DNA of 64,000 nt. Origin: Sphingobacteriales bacterium JAD_PAG50586_3. Lineage in GTDB: Bacteria > Bacteroidota > Bacteroidia > CAMBQF01. The position numbers were made by a program, and so were the translations under genes. Location of the stretch: the NCBI GenBank assembly GCA_023213195.1, contig CP096135.1, positions 2,476,842-2,540,841 of the forward strand. Reading direction: 5' to 3'. This document shows, piece after piece, positions 18,795 through 27,036 of this stretch; the first letter of the stretch is position 1, and each line of letters starts with the position of its first letter. The notes beneath the pieces are model-generated. The model was not told the DNA's origin. It did not search any database and worked only from the letters and a program-made list of their open reading frames with translations.

Positions 18795-18826
18795 AAAAGT
18801 CTTGCCCCAATGGCAAGACTTTTTTA
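18795..18826 (+). terminator. Intrinsic terminator after the zinc-ribbon gene
   Basis: AAAAGTCTTGCC, loop CCAAT, GGCAAGACTTTTTT: a 12-pair hairpin with a T tract, 24 bases after the stop codon. Confidence 0.92.
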
Positions 18827-18842
18827 TTTGTACCAAATTAAA

Positions 18843-18885
18843 GTCCCTCGCCCTTTAAGGGAGAGGGATTTAGGGAGAGGGGGAT
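18843..18885. repeat. CCCTCGCCC/GGGAGAGGG intergenic repeat
   Basis: GTCCCTCGCCCTTTAAGGGA forms a hairpin, followed by a half-copy GGGAGAGGGGGAT. Same family as the copies at 11684 and 32780. Confidence 0.7.
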
Positions 18886-18907
18886 AATTATATTACTTTT
18901 ACCCCCA

Positions 18908-20020
18908 ATGCCGGAGCATAAAATACCATACCTTAATTTACACCATGTAAACAGTAAGTTGTTAGGCCCTTTCCAAGAGCTTACGGCGCAGGTATTCCAA
19001 AACTCAAACTATATAAATGGGCCATTTTGTGCAGGGTTTGAAAGAAACTTTGCAGCCTATAGCGGTACTGCATACTGCAGCGGCGTGAGTAATGGGTTAG
19101 ATGCCCTGGTACTAAGCCTAAAGGCATTAGGTATTGGGGTAGGGGATGAGGTTATAGTGCCTGCCCATACCTACATAGCAACCTGGCTGGCTGTAACCCA
19201 CGTAGGCGCAACCATTGTACCTGTAGATTGTGAGTTAGATACCTATACCATAGACACCAGTCTGATAGAGGAAAAGATAACAGCTAATACCAAGTGTATT
19301 ATTGCTGTTCATCTATATGGGCAGGCTTGCGATATGGGGGCTATTATGGTTATAGCGCAACGGCATAACTTATATGTGGTAGAAGATAACGCCCAGGCCC
19401 ACGGTGCAGAGTTTAAAGGCCAAAAAACCGGAAGCTTTGGGCATATTAACGGCACCAGCTTTTATCCCACCAAAAACCTGGGAGCCTTGGGCGATGCCGG
19501 TGCTATAACGACTAACGATGCTGCTTTGTATAATAAGGTACAACACCTTAAAAACTATGGCGCTAAGGTAAAGAATGAGCATGCCATTATTGGAGCCAAC
19601 AACAGGCTGGATGAATTACAGGCCGCCTTTTTAAACTTGAAACTGCCCCTGCTTACCGCCTGGAATGATGAGCGGATTGGCTTGGCGAACCAGTATAATA
19701 GTATGTTAAGCGGAATTGAGGGTGTTATACTGCCCGCAACAAACCCCTTATGTAAGCATGTTTATCATATATATATAATACGGGTTGATAACCGCGATGC
19801 ATTGCAGCAACACCTTGCTGCTAAAGGCATAGAAACCCTTATGCATTACCCTACACCCGTTTATAGGCAACAGGCTTATGCGCATGTAAATATAGAAAGG
19901 GGCACGTACCCCAATGCCGATACGGTGGCTGAAACCTGCTTGAGTTTGCCGCTTTATCCGGGGTTATCAACGGCTGATGTAGAATATATTGCAGGGGTAA
20001 TAAAAGAGTTTACTGCGTAG
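18908..20020 (+). CDS. DegT/DnrJ/EryC1/StrS sugar aminotransferase
   Basis: 370 residues, a full-length PLP-dependent sugar aminotransferase. Landmarks: GVSNGLDALVLSLKALGIG (cofactor phosphate loop), DEVIVPAHTYIATWLAV, VPVDCELDTYTID, VEDNAQAHGA (Asp to the pyridine nitrogen) and TSFYPTKNLGALGDAGAI with the Lys that forms the Schiff base. NRLDELQAAFL and HVYHIYIIR complete the pattern. These enzymes add an amino group to nucleotide-linked keto sugars, for surface glycans; similarity is greatest in outline to the FdtB/QdtB type. No other sugar-nucleotide gene adjoins it, so the pathway is not shown here. Confidence 0.93.
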   Translation: MPEHKIPYLNLHHVNSKLLGPFQELTAQVFQNSNYINGPFCAGFERNFAAYSGTAYCSGVSNGLDALVLSLKALGIGVGDEVIVPAHTYIATWLAVTHVGATIVPVDCELDTYTIDTSLIEEKITANTKCIIAVHLYGQACDMGAIMVIAQRHNLYVVEDNAQAHGAEFKGQKTGSFGHINGTSFYPTKNLGALGDAGAITTNDAALYNKVQHLKNYGAKVKNEHAIIGANNRLDELQAAFLNLKLPLLTAWNDERIGLANQYNSMLSGIEGVILPATNPLCKHVYHIYIIRVDNRDALQQHLAAKGIETLMHYPTPVYRQQAYAHVNIERGTYPNADTVAETCLSLPLYPGLSTADVEYIAGVIKEFTA

Positions 20021-20150
20021 AAGGCTTGGTAAATGATGGTTTTAGAAATTTTTTCCGATAAAGAGGTTAAAGTGTCGCCGATAAAAAACAACATATCTGC
20101 TACCCTTTCGTTAAGTTTGTCAACAAATCACATTTAGATGGGCTATAAAA

Positions 20151-20181
20151 TTTGGCAGAAATGAATAATTATGTATTTTCG
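20151..20181 (+). promoter_or_regulatory. Bacteroidota-type promoter of the exbB-tonB operon
   Basis: TTTG at 20151-20154, exactly 19 bases, then TATTTTCG at 20174-20181. This is close to the full TTTG-N19-TAnnTTTG consensus and lies 72 bases before the exbB ATG, leaving an AT-rich leader as expected where no Shine-Dalgarno is used. Confidence 0.75.
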
Positions 20182-20253
20182 CCACCCACCATTTTGTAAC
20201 TAAATAATTATAATACCAAACATCAAAATTACTAACATTTAAAAATCACAAAA

Positions 20254-21072
20254 ATGAGCAACGCACAAAGCAAATCGTCAGGTTCAGGCTTTCCACGCTG
20301 GTTATTCAACTTACTTGTAATAGCAATTGAGCTAGGTATAGCTTTCGCTATTTACACATTCGTTTTCGGCGACCCCGCAAACTTTGAAGGAGGTAACCCA
20401 GAAAATCACCCAGAAAAAGGTAATATGTTAGGTATTATCCACAAAGGTGGTGTTATTGTACCTTTCCTTATGACATGTTTTATGATTGTATTAACGTTTT
20501 CTATAGAGCGTTTTATAACCATTAACCGTGCAAGCGGTAAAGTAGCTACTAAAAAATTCGTTCGCGATTTACAAGGTCTTATTAACCGTGGCGAAATTGA
20601 CAAAGCTATTGCTGCCTGCGATATTCAAAAAGGCTCATTGGCTAACGTAATGAAAGCCGGCTTAATCCACTACAAAGAGCTTAGCGCCGACAACACATTA
20701 GATAAAGACCAAAAAGTACTTTCTCTACAAAAAGAACTAGAAGAAGCTACCGCCCTTGAGTTGCCTATGCTATCTCAAAACATGGTAATTATCTCTACCA
20801 TCGTATCGTTAGGTACACTTGTAGGTCTTATTGGTACTGTACTTGGTATGATTAAAGCCTTCTCGGCACTTGCTGATACCAGCGGTGGCGACTCTACGGC
20901 ACTTGCAACCGGTATTTCTGAGGCCCTTATCAATACCGCTATTGGTATTATCTCTTCTACCCTTGCAATTATTTCGTACAACTACTTCTCTACTACTATA
21001 GATAACTTAACCTATAAAATAGACGAAGCCGGCTTTAGCCTTGTACAATCATTTGCAGCTTCACACAAATAG
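20254..21072 (+). CDS. exbB: ExbB/MotA/TolQ proton channel protein
   Basis: 272 residues with membrane helices at about 14-36, 68-88, 168-195 and 215-240. The conserved MotA/ExbB segment is clear: LPMLSQNMVIISTIVSLGTL, LVGLIGTVLGMIKAFSALA, and TGISEALINTAIGIISSTLA. With ExbD it forms the inner-membrane proton channel that powers TonB-dependent outer-membrane transport. It is the first gene of exbB-exbD-exbD-tonB, and the promoter is visible upstream. The long first loop is typical of Bacteroidota ExbB. Confidence 0.95.
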   Translation: MSNAQSKSSGSGFPRWLFNLLVIAIELGIAFAIYTFVFGDPANFEGGNPENHPEKGNMLGIIHKGGVIVPFLMTCFMIVLTFSIERFITINRASGKVATKKFVRDLQGLINRGEIDKAIAACDIQKGSLANVMKAGLIHYKELSADNTLDKDQKVLSLQKELEEATALELPMLSQNMVIISTIVSLGTLVGLIGTVLGMIKAFSALADTSGGDSTALATGISEALINTAIGIISSTLAIISYNYFSTTIDNLTYKIDEAGFSLVQSFAASHK

Positions 21073-21109
21073 TATAAACAGGTTTAACCGCCTTAAATAA
21101 TATAAAGAT

Positions 21110-21719
21110 ATGCCGAAGATAAAAATGCCGAAGAGCAGTCCTTCCATCGATATGACACCGATGGTTGACCTTGCCTTCCTACTGGTTACCTTCTTCATGC
21201 TGGCGGCTAACTTCAAACCCGAAGAACTTGTTGCTGTTGAGGTTCCCTCGTCTACCGCAGAACAATCTGTACCTAAAGAAAACGTTATTGCCATAACAAT
21301 TTCTCCAAAGGGCCAGGTGCTGCTAAACGTAAACGGCGAACAACGCAGGCAAACCATACTTAAGCAAATGGGCGTAAAATACAAAGTTGATTTTACTGCT
21401 GAAGAGCTTGAGAAATTTGGTAAAATGGGCATGTTTGGTACACCTATGGGTAAAATGAAAGATTATTTGGCCATTAACGGGTCAAAGAAAGATTTTCCAA
21501 ACCTTGGTATACCGGCAGACTCTACAAACAACCAGTTTAGGGATTGGATGTATGAAACGCTGTTATCTTACGGGGGTGGTAATGCAAAACCTGTTATTAC
21601 CATTAAGGCCGACAATAAAACCCCTTACGAAAACGTAAGTGCAGGTAATTGAAGGTTTGCGAGATAACAAAGCCAATACCTACCGATTAATAACCGGTTT
21701 TGAAGGTAAACCAGAATAA
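21110..21719 (+). CDS. exbD: ExbD biopolymer transport protein, first copy (one-base indel near the 3' end)
   Basis: One N-terminal membrane helix with the key aspartate in DMTPMVDLAFLLVTFFMLA, the proton-path residue of ExbD/TolR, followed by a periplasmic domain. The raw frame stops at 21652 after NVSAGN. Removing one base near 21641 restores QVIEGLRDNKANTYRLITGF and runs to 21719, about 202 residues, the usual size. Since the indel is not in a homopolymer it could be a real mutation, but the continuation reads as normal ExbD. Works with ExbB and TonB. Confidence 0.88.
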
Positions 21720-21748
21720 TTGTCTAACTGTAAATAATTTAAAAGAAA

Positions 21749-22395
21749 ATGGCAGAATTAGGCGAAGGTGGCGGAGGCGGACACGGTAAACACGAGAAGA
21801 AAAGGCCCAAAAAATCAGCCGGAAGGGTAGATATGACACCCATGGTTGACTTAGGTTTCCTTTTATTAACCTTCTTTGTACTTACCAGTTCTCTTAAAGA
21901 ACCTCAGGTTATGGAACTATCGGTTCCGGCCAAGAAAGATAAAACAACGCCTGAGAACCAAACTAAATTTCCGGCCAAGCTTACCATTAACATATTGTTG
22001 GGTGAGAATAACCGAGTGTTTTGGTACCAGGGGTTGATAAAAAAGACGAAGTACCAACCATTAACCGTACAACCTACGGACGTAATGGCTTGAGAAAAGT
22101 ATTGTTAGAGCGTAACGAAAGGCTTAACAAGGAGATTAAAGACCTTGAAAAACAAGTTAGGGATGGTAAACTACCCCAAGACTCGTTAAGCGCTATCGCA
22201 TCACGCACAAAGCAAAACTCTATTAAAGGCGTTAATGCTTACGGTATATTGGCCGTAATTAAGCCCGCTGATAAATCTACCTACAAAAACCTTGTAGATG
22301 TATTTGATGAATTAAACGTTTGCAACGCAGCTACTTATGCACTGGTAAAACCTGCCGCATGGGAAGTTGACGCAATGAAGAATGCACCGCAATAA
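21749..22395 (+). CDS. exbD: ExbD biopolymer transport protein, second copy (one-base frameshift)
   Basis: N-terminal Gly/His/Lys-rich segment (GEGGGGGHGKHEKKRPKKS) followed by the membrane helix with DMTPMVDLGFLLLTFFVLT, again holding the proton-carrying Asp. The frame is broken at G4 (22030-22033); adding one G gives VFWYQGVDKKDEVPTINR and about 215 residues. Two ExbD paralogues next to one ExbB is the standard Bacteroidota arrangement. Periplasmic domain ends at MKNAPQ. Confidence 0.88.
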
Positions 22396-22457
22396 AAAAA
22401 TAAGATTTATTTGTGCAACTTTATGATGTTGTGCATCGTCTTAATAAAAAAGAAAAC

Positions 22458-23270
22458 ATGAGTGCAATAGCCCCAAATGAAACCCTCGATGATGTTGTGT
22501 TTGAAAACCGCAACAAATCGTATGGTGCGTACGATATACGCACACGCTACGGTCGCAGCATAGTTATTGCTACAGCTATTGGTGTTGCTATTTTAATTCT
22601 TTTAGCCGCTATACCGGCAATCTCGGCGTTTATAAATGAACTTACCGAAGAAAAAGAAGTTAAAAAAGAAGCCAAACTGGAGCTTGCTGAAGTTGCACCG
22701 CCGGATCAGGAACTTCCTCCTCCGCCACCACCGGTAGAAATTGAACCGCCGAAAGTGGACATGGTAAAGTTTACCGAGCCAGAGATTGTTGATGAGCCTA
22801 TTAAAGAAGAGGACCTTCCTCCTCCACAAGAGGACTTATCTAAAACCAACGTTAGTACCCAAACCCAGCAGGGCGATGAAGATTTTATTGACCTGCCAGA
22901 CCCTAACGATGGTAAAAAGGTAGTAGAAGAGCCGCAAGCGCCACAAATTTTCCAGGTGGTAGAGCAAATGCCCGAGTTTCAGGGTGGCGAAGATGCCCTT
23001 TTAAAGTACTTAGGTAAAAACATTAAATACCCTGAGCTTGCCCGCGACGCTAACACACAAGGTACTATTTACATAACCTTTGTGGTAGACGAAAATGGCA
23101 GGATTACCAGCCCAAGCGTATTACGTGGCCTAACAGGCCCGGGTGCAAAAGACTGCGCTAACGAAGCTATCCGCGTAGTTGGCAGCATGCCTGCATGGAA
23201 ACCCGGCAAACAAAACGGTAAAGCTGTACGTGTACAGTATAACCTACCGGTTAAGTTTACCCTGCGCTAA
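22458..23270 (+). CDS. tonB: TonB-family energy transducer
   Basis: Start chosen at ATG 22458 (MSAIAPNETLDDVVFENRN); an in-frame GTG at 22413 adds an unlikely tail. About 270 residues. The order is a short cytoplasmic end containing RNKSYGAYDIR, a membrane helix at about 36-56, a Pro/Glu-rich spacer (QELPPPPPPVEIEPP) that spans the periplasm, and a C-terminal TonB domain (PEFQGGEDALLKYLGKNIKY ... GRVTSP-like ... MPAWKPGKQNGKAVRVQYNL). It passes energy from ExbBD to outer-membrane receptors. Last gene of the operon; a terminator follows. Confidence 0.95.
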   Translation: MSAIAPNETLDDVVFENRNKSYGAYDIRTRYGRSIVIATAIGVAILILLAAIPAISAFINELTEEKEVKKEAKLELAEVAPPDQELPPPPPPVEIEPPKVDMVKFTEPEIVDEPIKEEDLPPPQEDLSKTNVSTQTQQGDEDFIDLPDPNDGKKVVEEPQAPQIFQVVEQMPEFQGGEDALLKYLGKNIKYPELARDANTQGTIYITFVVDENGRITSPSVLRGLTGPGAKDCANEAIRVVGSMPAWKPGKQNGKAVRVQYNLPVKFTLR

Positions 23271-23291
23271 GCGTATTTAACAACTCATTAT

Positions 23292-23323
23292 AAAAAGGCG
23301 GCTCCACAAGGGTCGCCTTTTTT
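23292..23323 (+). terminator. Intrinsic terminator of the exbB-tonB operon
   Basis: AAAAAGGCG, a 13-base loop, CGCCTTTTTT: hairpin with T tract 21 bases after the tonB stop. Confidence 0.88.
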
Positions 23324-23324
23324 A

Positions 23325-23420
23325 ATTGACAATTGACAATTGACAATTTATAGTTGATAGTTTACTGTTGAGTTTTTATAATTTCTGACCCCTGACCCCT
23401 AACTACTGACCGCTGATTAC
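23325..23420. repeat. TTGACAA tandem words and CTGACCCC repeat
   Basis: Three tandem copies of ATTGACA (TTGACAATTGACAATTGACA) at about 23325-23346 are followed by CTGACCCCTGACCCC at 23384 and related CTACTGACCGCTGATTAC. Same families as the blocks at 5781. They fill the gap between the operon terminator and accC. Confidence 0.7.
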
Positions 23421-23433
23421 TATCTTCGCACCA

Positions 23434-24927
23434 ATGAAAAAGATACTGGTAGCCAACCGCGGCGAAATAGCCCTGCGCGTTATGCGCTCTTGCCGCGAAA
23501 TGGGTATTAAAACCGTTGCTGTATACTCTACAGCCGACCGTAATTCGCCCCACGTAAAATATGCTGACGAGGCTGTTTGCCTTGGTGGCCCTCAATCGAG
23601 CGAAAGCTACTTAAACAAGCAAAAAATTATAGATGCCTGCAAGCAGTTGGGTGTAGATGGTATACACCCGGGCTACGGCTTTCTGTCTGAAAACGCAGAG
23701 TTTTGCCGCATGGTTACCGATGCCGGTATAACCTTTATTGGACCAAGCCCTGAGGCTATGGAAATTATGGGCAGCAAGCTAGCCGCTAAAGCTGCTGTTA
23801 AAACCTATAACATTCCGCTAGTTCCAGGCTTAGATGTGGCTATTACCGATGTAGAGGCCGCTAAAAAACTATCAGACGAAATAGGTTACCCTATCCTGAT
23901 AAAAGCATCGGCCGGTGGTGGTGGCAAGGGTATGCGTGTGGTAGAAGAACCCAGCCAGTTTGAAGAGCAGATGAACTTGGCGGTTAGCGAGGCTACATCG
24001 GCCTTTGGCGATGGTTCTGTTTTTATAGAGAAATACGTACTATCTCCCCGCCATATAGAAATACAGGTAATGGCCGATAAGCATGGCAACAGCGTGTATT
24101 TGTTTGAGCGCGATTGCAGTGTGCAGCGCCGCCACCAAAAGGTGGTAGAAGAAGCCCCAAGCGCTGTTTTAACGCCTGAAATACGCAAGGCTATGGGCGA
24201 ATGTGCGGTAGATGTTGCGCGCGCCTGCAACTACTACAATGCCGGTACGGTTGAGTTTATTGTTGATGATAAGCTGAACTTCTACTTTTTAGAAATGAAT
24301 ACCCGCCTGCAAGTAGAACACCCTGTAACGGAAATGATATCGGGCGTTGATTTGGTAAAAGAGCAGATACGTGTTGCCCGTGGCGAGAAACTATCGTTTA
24401 CGCAGGATGAATTGAAGATAAACGGTCATGCGCTGGAAATACGTGTGTATGCTGAAGACCCGCAGAACAACTTTTTGCCTGATATTGGTACTCTTACCCG
24501 TTACCGCCGTCCATACGGTTTAGGCGTTAGGGTTGATGATGGCTTTGAAGAGGGCATGGATATACCCATTTACTACGACCCGATGATATCTAAGCTGATA
24601 ACCCACGGCAAAGACCGCACAGAGGCTATTGAGCGTATGATACGCGCTATTGATGATTATGAAGTAGCGGGCGTAGAAACAACCCTGGGCTTTTGCAAAT
24701 TTGTGCTGCAGCACGATGCATTTGTATCGGGCAAGTTTGATACCGGCTTTGTAAAAGACCATTTTAAGCCTGAGTACCTGCAAACCAAACAGGGCAATAC
24801 CGAAGAAGAAACATTGGCAGCCCTTTTAGCCGCTGCTATACATAGCGACAAGCCTGTTGCCACGGCAGCAGAAACCAATACTACTACCACCACACAATCT
24901 AAATGGCGAGAACGCCGTTACCAATAA
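23434..24927 (+). CDS. accC: Acetyl-CoA carboxylase biotin carboxylase subunit
   Basis: 497 residues. N-terminal KILVANRGEIALRVMRS, GYGFLSENAEF, the ATP-grasp glycine loop KASAGGGGKGMRVV, the bicarbonate/ADP residues FLEMNTRLQVEHPVTEMISG and EIRVYAEDP are all intact. It carboxylates biotin on its carrier protein with ATP and bicarbonate, the first step of fatty acid synthesis or of propionyl-CoA carboxylase. No biotin carrier gene adjoins it, so the complex it serves is uncertain. The Thr-rich end (TNTTTTT) is an unusual tail. A TATCTTCG box sits at 23421-23428. The stop overlaps the purB ATG by one base. Confidence 0.95.
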   Translation: MKKILVANRGEIALRVMRSCREMGIKTVAVYSTADRNSPHVKYADEAVCLGGPQSSESYLNKQKIIDACKQLGVDGIHPGYGFLSENAEFCRMVTDAGITFIGPSPEAMEIMGSKLAAKAAVKTYNIPLVPGLDVAITDVEAAKKLSDEIGYPILIKASAGGGGKGMRVVEEPSQFEEQMNLAVSEATSAFGDGSVFIEKYVLSPRHIEIQVMADKHGNSVYLFERDCSVQRRHQKVVEEAPSAVLTPEIRKAMGECAVDVARACNYYNAGTVEFIVDDKLNFYFLEMNTRLQVEHPVTEMISGVDLVKEQIRVARGEKLSFTQDELKINGHALEIRVYAEDPQNNFLPDIGTLTRYRRPYGLGVRVDDGFEEGMDIPIYYDPMISKLITHGKDRTEAIERMIRAIDDYEVAGVETTLGFCKFVLQHDAFVSGKFDTGFVKDHFKPEYLQTKQGNTEEETLAALLAAAIHSDKPVATAAETNTTTTTQSKWRERRYQ

Positions 24928-26273
24928 TGAGCAATATATCACCACTAAAAGCCATATCGGCAATAGACGGGCGCTACTGGAACATAGCGCAACCCCTTAC
25001 AGCTTATTTTTCAGAAGAGGCCCTGATGAAGTACAGGGTGCGTGTTGAAATTGAATATTTTAAGGCCCTTTGCAACATCCCACTTACACAACTGGAGGGT
25101 TTTCCGCACAGTGCGTATGCACAGCTTGATGCTATTGTTACTGATTTTTCGGAGGCTAACGCGCTGGAGATAAAAGAAATTGAAAAGACTACCAACCACG
25201 ATGTTAAAGCGGTTGAGTACTTTATAAAAGGCCGTTTTGAAAAGCTTGGCCTGCAACAGTTTTCTGAGTTTATCCATTTTGGCTTAACATCGCAAGACAT
25301 AAATAATACCGCTATACCCCTTGCGCTTAAAGAGTATTTAGAGCAGGAATTTGATGTGCAGCAAGAGAATTTGCTTAACCGTTTAGGTGAGCTTGCCGAC
25401 CAGTGGAAAGATGTGCCTATGCTGGCCCGCACCCACGGTCAGCCGGCATCGCCAACGCGTTTGGGTAAAGAGCTTGATGTGTTTTTTGAGCGCCTGAGCG
25501 TACAGTTTGCGTACTTAGAAACGGCTTTGCATTCTGCTAAATTTGGCGGTGCTACGGGCAATTTCAATGCCCATAAAGTGGCGTACCCCAACATAGACTG
25601 GCATGCCTTTGCCGATAATTTTATTGATAACACACTGGGCTTAGACCGCTCTTACCCAACTACCCAAATAGAGCATTACGACAGCCTTGCAGCTATTTGC
25701 CATACCTGCGCCCGTATAAATACCATATTGATTGATCTATGTCGCGATATGTGGACATACGTATCTATGGATTACTTCAAGCAAAAGCTTAAAGAGGGCG
25801 AAGTGGGTTCATCGGCTATGCCGCATAAGGTTAACCCTATTGATTTTGAAAATGCCGAGGGGAATCTTGGTATTGCCAATGCGTTGTTCGAACATTTGGC
25901 GGCTAAGTTGCCTATATCTCGTTTACAACGAGATTTGACCGATAGCACCGTATTGCGTAACCTAGGTGTTCCGTTTGCGCACAGCTATGTGGCTATAGCA
26001 TCGTTACAAAAGGGCTTAAACAAGTTGTTGCTTAATCAGGATGCTATTAATGCCGATTTAGAGCGCAATTGGGCCGTTGTAGCTGAGGCGGTGCAGACAA
26101 TACTTCGCCGCGAAGGGTATCCCAAACCTTATGAAGCGCTGAAAGACCTTACCCGCACCAACGATAAAATTACCCAGCAAAGCATGCATGCTTTTATTGA
26201 TGGGTTAAACGTTTCTGATGCTATTAAAGCAGAGCTAAAAGCTATTACACCGTTTAATTATACGGGGGCGTAG
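24927..26273 (+). CDS. purB: Adenylosuccinate lyase
   Basis: Start ATG at 24927 (MSNISPLKAISAIDGRYWN), overlapping the accC stop as TAATG; the upstream in-frame ATG at 24903 is inside accC. About 448 residues. Fumarase-superfamily signature GSSAMPHKVNPIDFENAEGN is intact, along with TSQDINNTA and ARTHGQPASPTRLG, whose His is catalytic. The length and the plant/gamma-proteobacterial type of signature fit the long PurB class. The enzyme releases fumarate from SAICAR and adenylosuccinate in purine synthesis. Confidence 0.96.
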   Translation: MSNISPLKAISAIDGRYWNIAQPLTAYFSEEALMKYRVRVEIEYFKALCNIPLTQLEGFPHSAYAQLDAIVTDFSEANALEIKEIEKTTNHDVKAVEYFIKGRFEKLGLQQFSEFIHFGLTSQDINNTAIPLALKEYLEQEFDVQQENLLNRLGELADQWKDVPMLARTHGQPASPTRLGKELDVFFERLSVQFAYLETALHSAKFGGATGNFNAHKVAYPNIDWHAFADNFIDNTLGLDRSYPTTQIEHYDSLAAICHTCARINTILIDLCRDMWTYVSMDYFKQKLKEGEVGSSAMPHKVNPIDFENAEGNLGIANALFEHLAAKLPISRLQRDLTDSTVLRNLGVPFAHSYVAIASLQKGLNKLLLNQDAINADLERNWAVVAEAVQTILRREGYPKPYEALKDLTRTNDKITQQSMHAFIDGLNVSDAIKAELKAITPFNYTGA

Positions 26274-26298
26274 GTTCTAGCACAAGAAAAAGGTACAT

Positions 26299-26433
26299 GT
26301 CATTCCCGTGAAAAAGGGAATAAAGAAGAAGGTACATGTCATTCATGCGTAGGCAGGAATAAAAATGATGATGTCATTCCCGTGAAAACGGAAATAAGAA
26401 AAAGGTAAAAGTCATTCCTGCGAAGGCAGGAAT
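26299..26433 (+). repeat. REP-like palindrome array, left side of the GIY-YIG gene
   Basis: Four 23-base units start at 26299, 26338, 26373 and 26411 and all read GTCATTC...GGAAT in the plus direction. Each can fold; the last is ideal: ATTCCTGC, loop GAAG, GCAGGAAT. Units 1 and 3 are the CCCGTGAAAA variant, units 2 and 4 the TGCGNAGGCAG variant, so two sequence types alternate. Spacing is 35-39 bases with A/G-rich spacers such as AAGAAGAAGGTAC. Confidence 0.88.
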
Positions 26434-26460
26434 CTCACTAGCGTTTCCTAATTTTAAGCA

Positions 26461-26790
26461 ATGAAAACCGGCTATGTCTATATCATGTCAAACAAGTTGC
26501 GTACTGTTTTGTACATCGGCGTTACTAATAGTGTAGAACGTAGGGCCCTGGAACATAAAGCCGGAGTTGGCAGTAAATTTTGCAATAGGTTTCAATGTTA
26601 TTATTTAGTCTTTTACGAAGATTTTCAAGATATAACAGGTGCTATTGAAAGGGAGAAACAGATGAAACTTTGGAAGAGGGAATGGAAGGAAAATCTTATT
26701 AGGCAGAATAATCCGGAGATGATTGATTTGGCTGCTGAATGGTATACAGAGGCTCAGATTGCGGAATTAAAAGAGAGCACCGTTCGGTGA
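26461..26790 (+). CDS. GIY-YIG nuclease-domain protein (UPF0213 type)
   Basis: 109 residues, a single small GIY-YIG domain. Catalytic landmarks: GYVYIMSNK (the GIY Tyr), VLYIGVTNSVERRALEHK with YIG, the Arg, and the His after it, and the metal-binding Glu in ITGAIEREKQMKLWKREWK. The family includes single-domain nucleases present in many copies in Bacteroidota and candidate phyla genomes; the natural role is not established. The gene sits exactly between two arrays of REP-like palindromes that face it in mirror orientation, and its stop codon is one base from the first downstream unit. See the finding on this locus. Confidence 0.93.
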   Translation: MKTGYVYIMSNKLRTVLYIGVTNSVERRALEHKAGVGSKFCNRFQCYYLVFYEDFQDITGAIEREKQMKLWKREWKENLIRQNNPEMIDLAAEWYTEAQIAELKESTVR

Positions 26791-26791
26791 G

Positions 26792-27015
26792 ATTCCTGCC
26801 TACGCAGGAATGACATCACCTTTTTGTGTGCACGGGAATGACGTGTGGCTTTTTTTCTTTTACGCAGGAATGACATTTGGCTTTTACTGTGCGGTGATAT
26901 TATCAGCTCTGCTCTTTGCTTTGCAAAGCTTGTAGTCCTGCCTACGCAGGAATGACATCACCTTTTTGTGTGCACGGGAATGACGTGAATCTTTTTTCTT
27001 TTACGCAGGAATGAT
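26792..27015 (-). repeat. REP-like palindrome array, right side of the GIY-YIG gene (inverted orientation)
   Basis: Full units at 26792-26814 and 26936-26956 (ATTCCTGCCTACGCAGGAAT with trailing GAC) and partial units at 26831, 26861, 26973 and 27002 all read GGAATGAC, the reverse of the left array. A 52-base block (26794-26845) is repeated exactly at 26936-26987, showing a recent 142-base duplication. Again the two unit types (CACGGGAATGAC and TACGCAGGAATGAC) alternate. The array stops about 20 bases short of the phoD stop codon. Confidence 0.88.
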
Positions 27016-27036
27016 ATGAGACTTTTTGTGTTTCGA

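Noticed and set aside
21110..22395. Programmed frameshifting in the two exbD genes
   Set aside because: The breaks are of opposite sign, lack slippery heptamers with a downstream structure, and match the indel pattern seen across the window.
26299..27015. CRISPR-like array
   Set aside because: Units are palindromic, vary in sequence, face opposite ways on the two sides of a gene, and the spacers are A/G-rich and partly duplicated. No cas gene is present.
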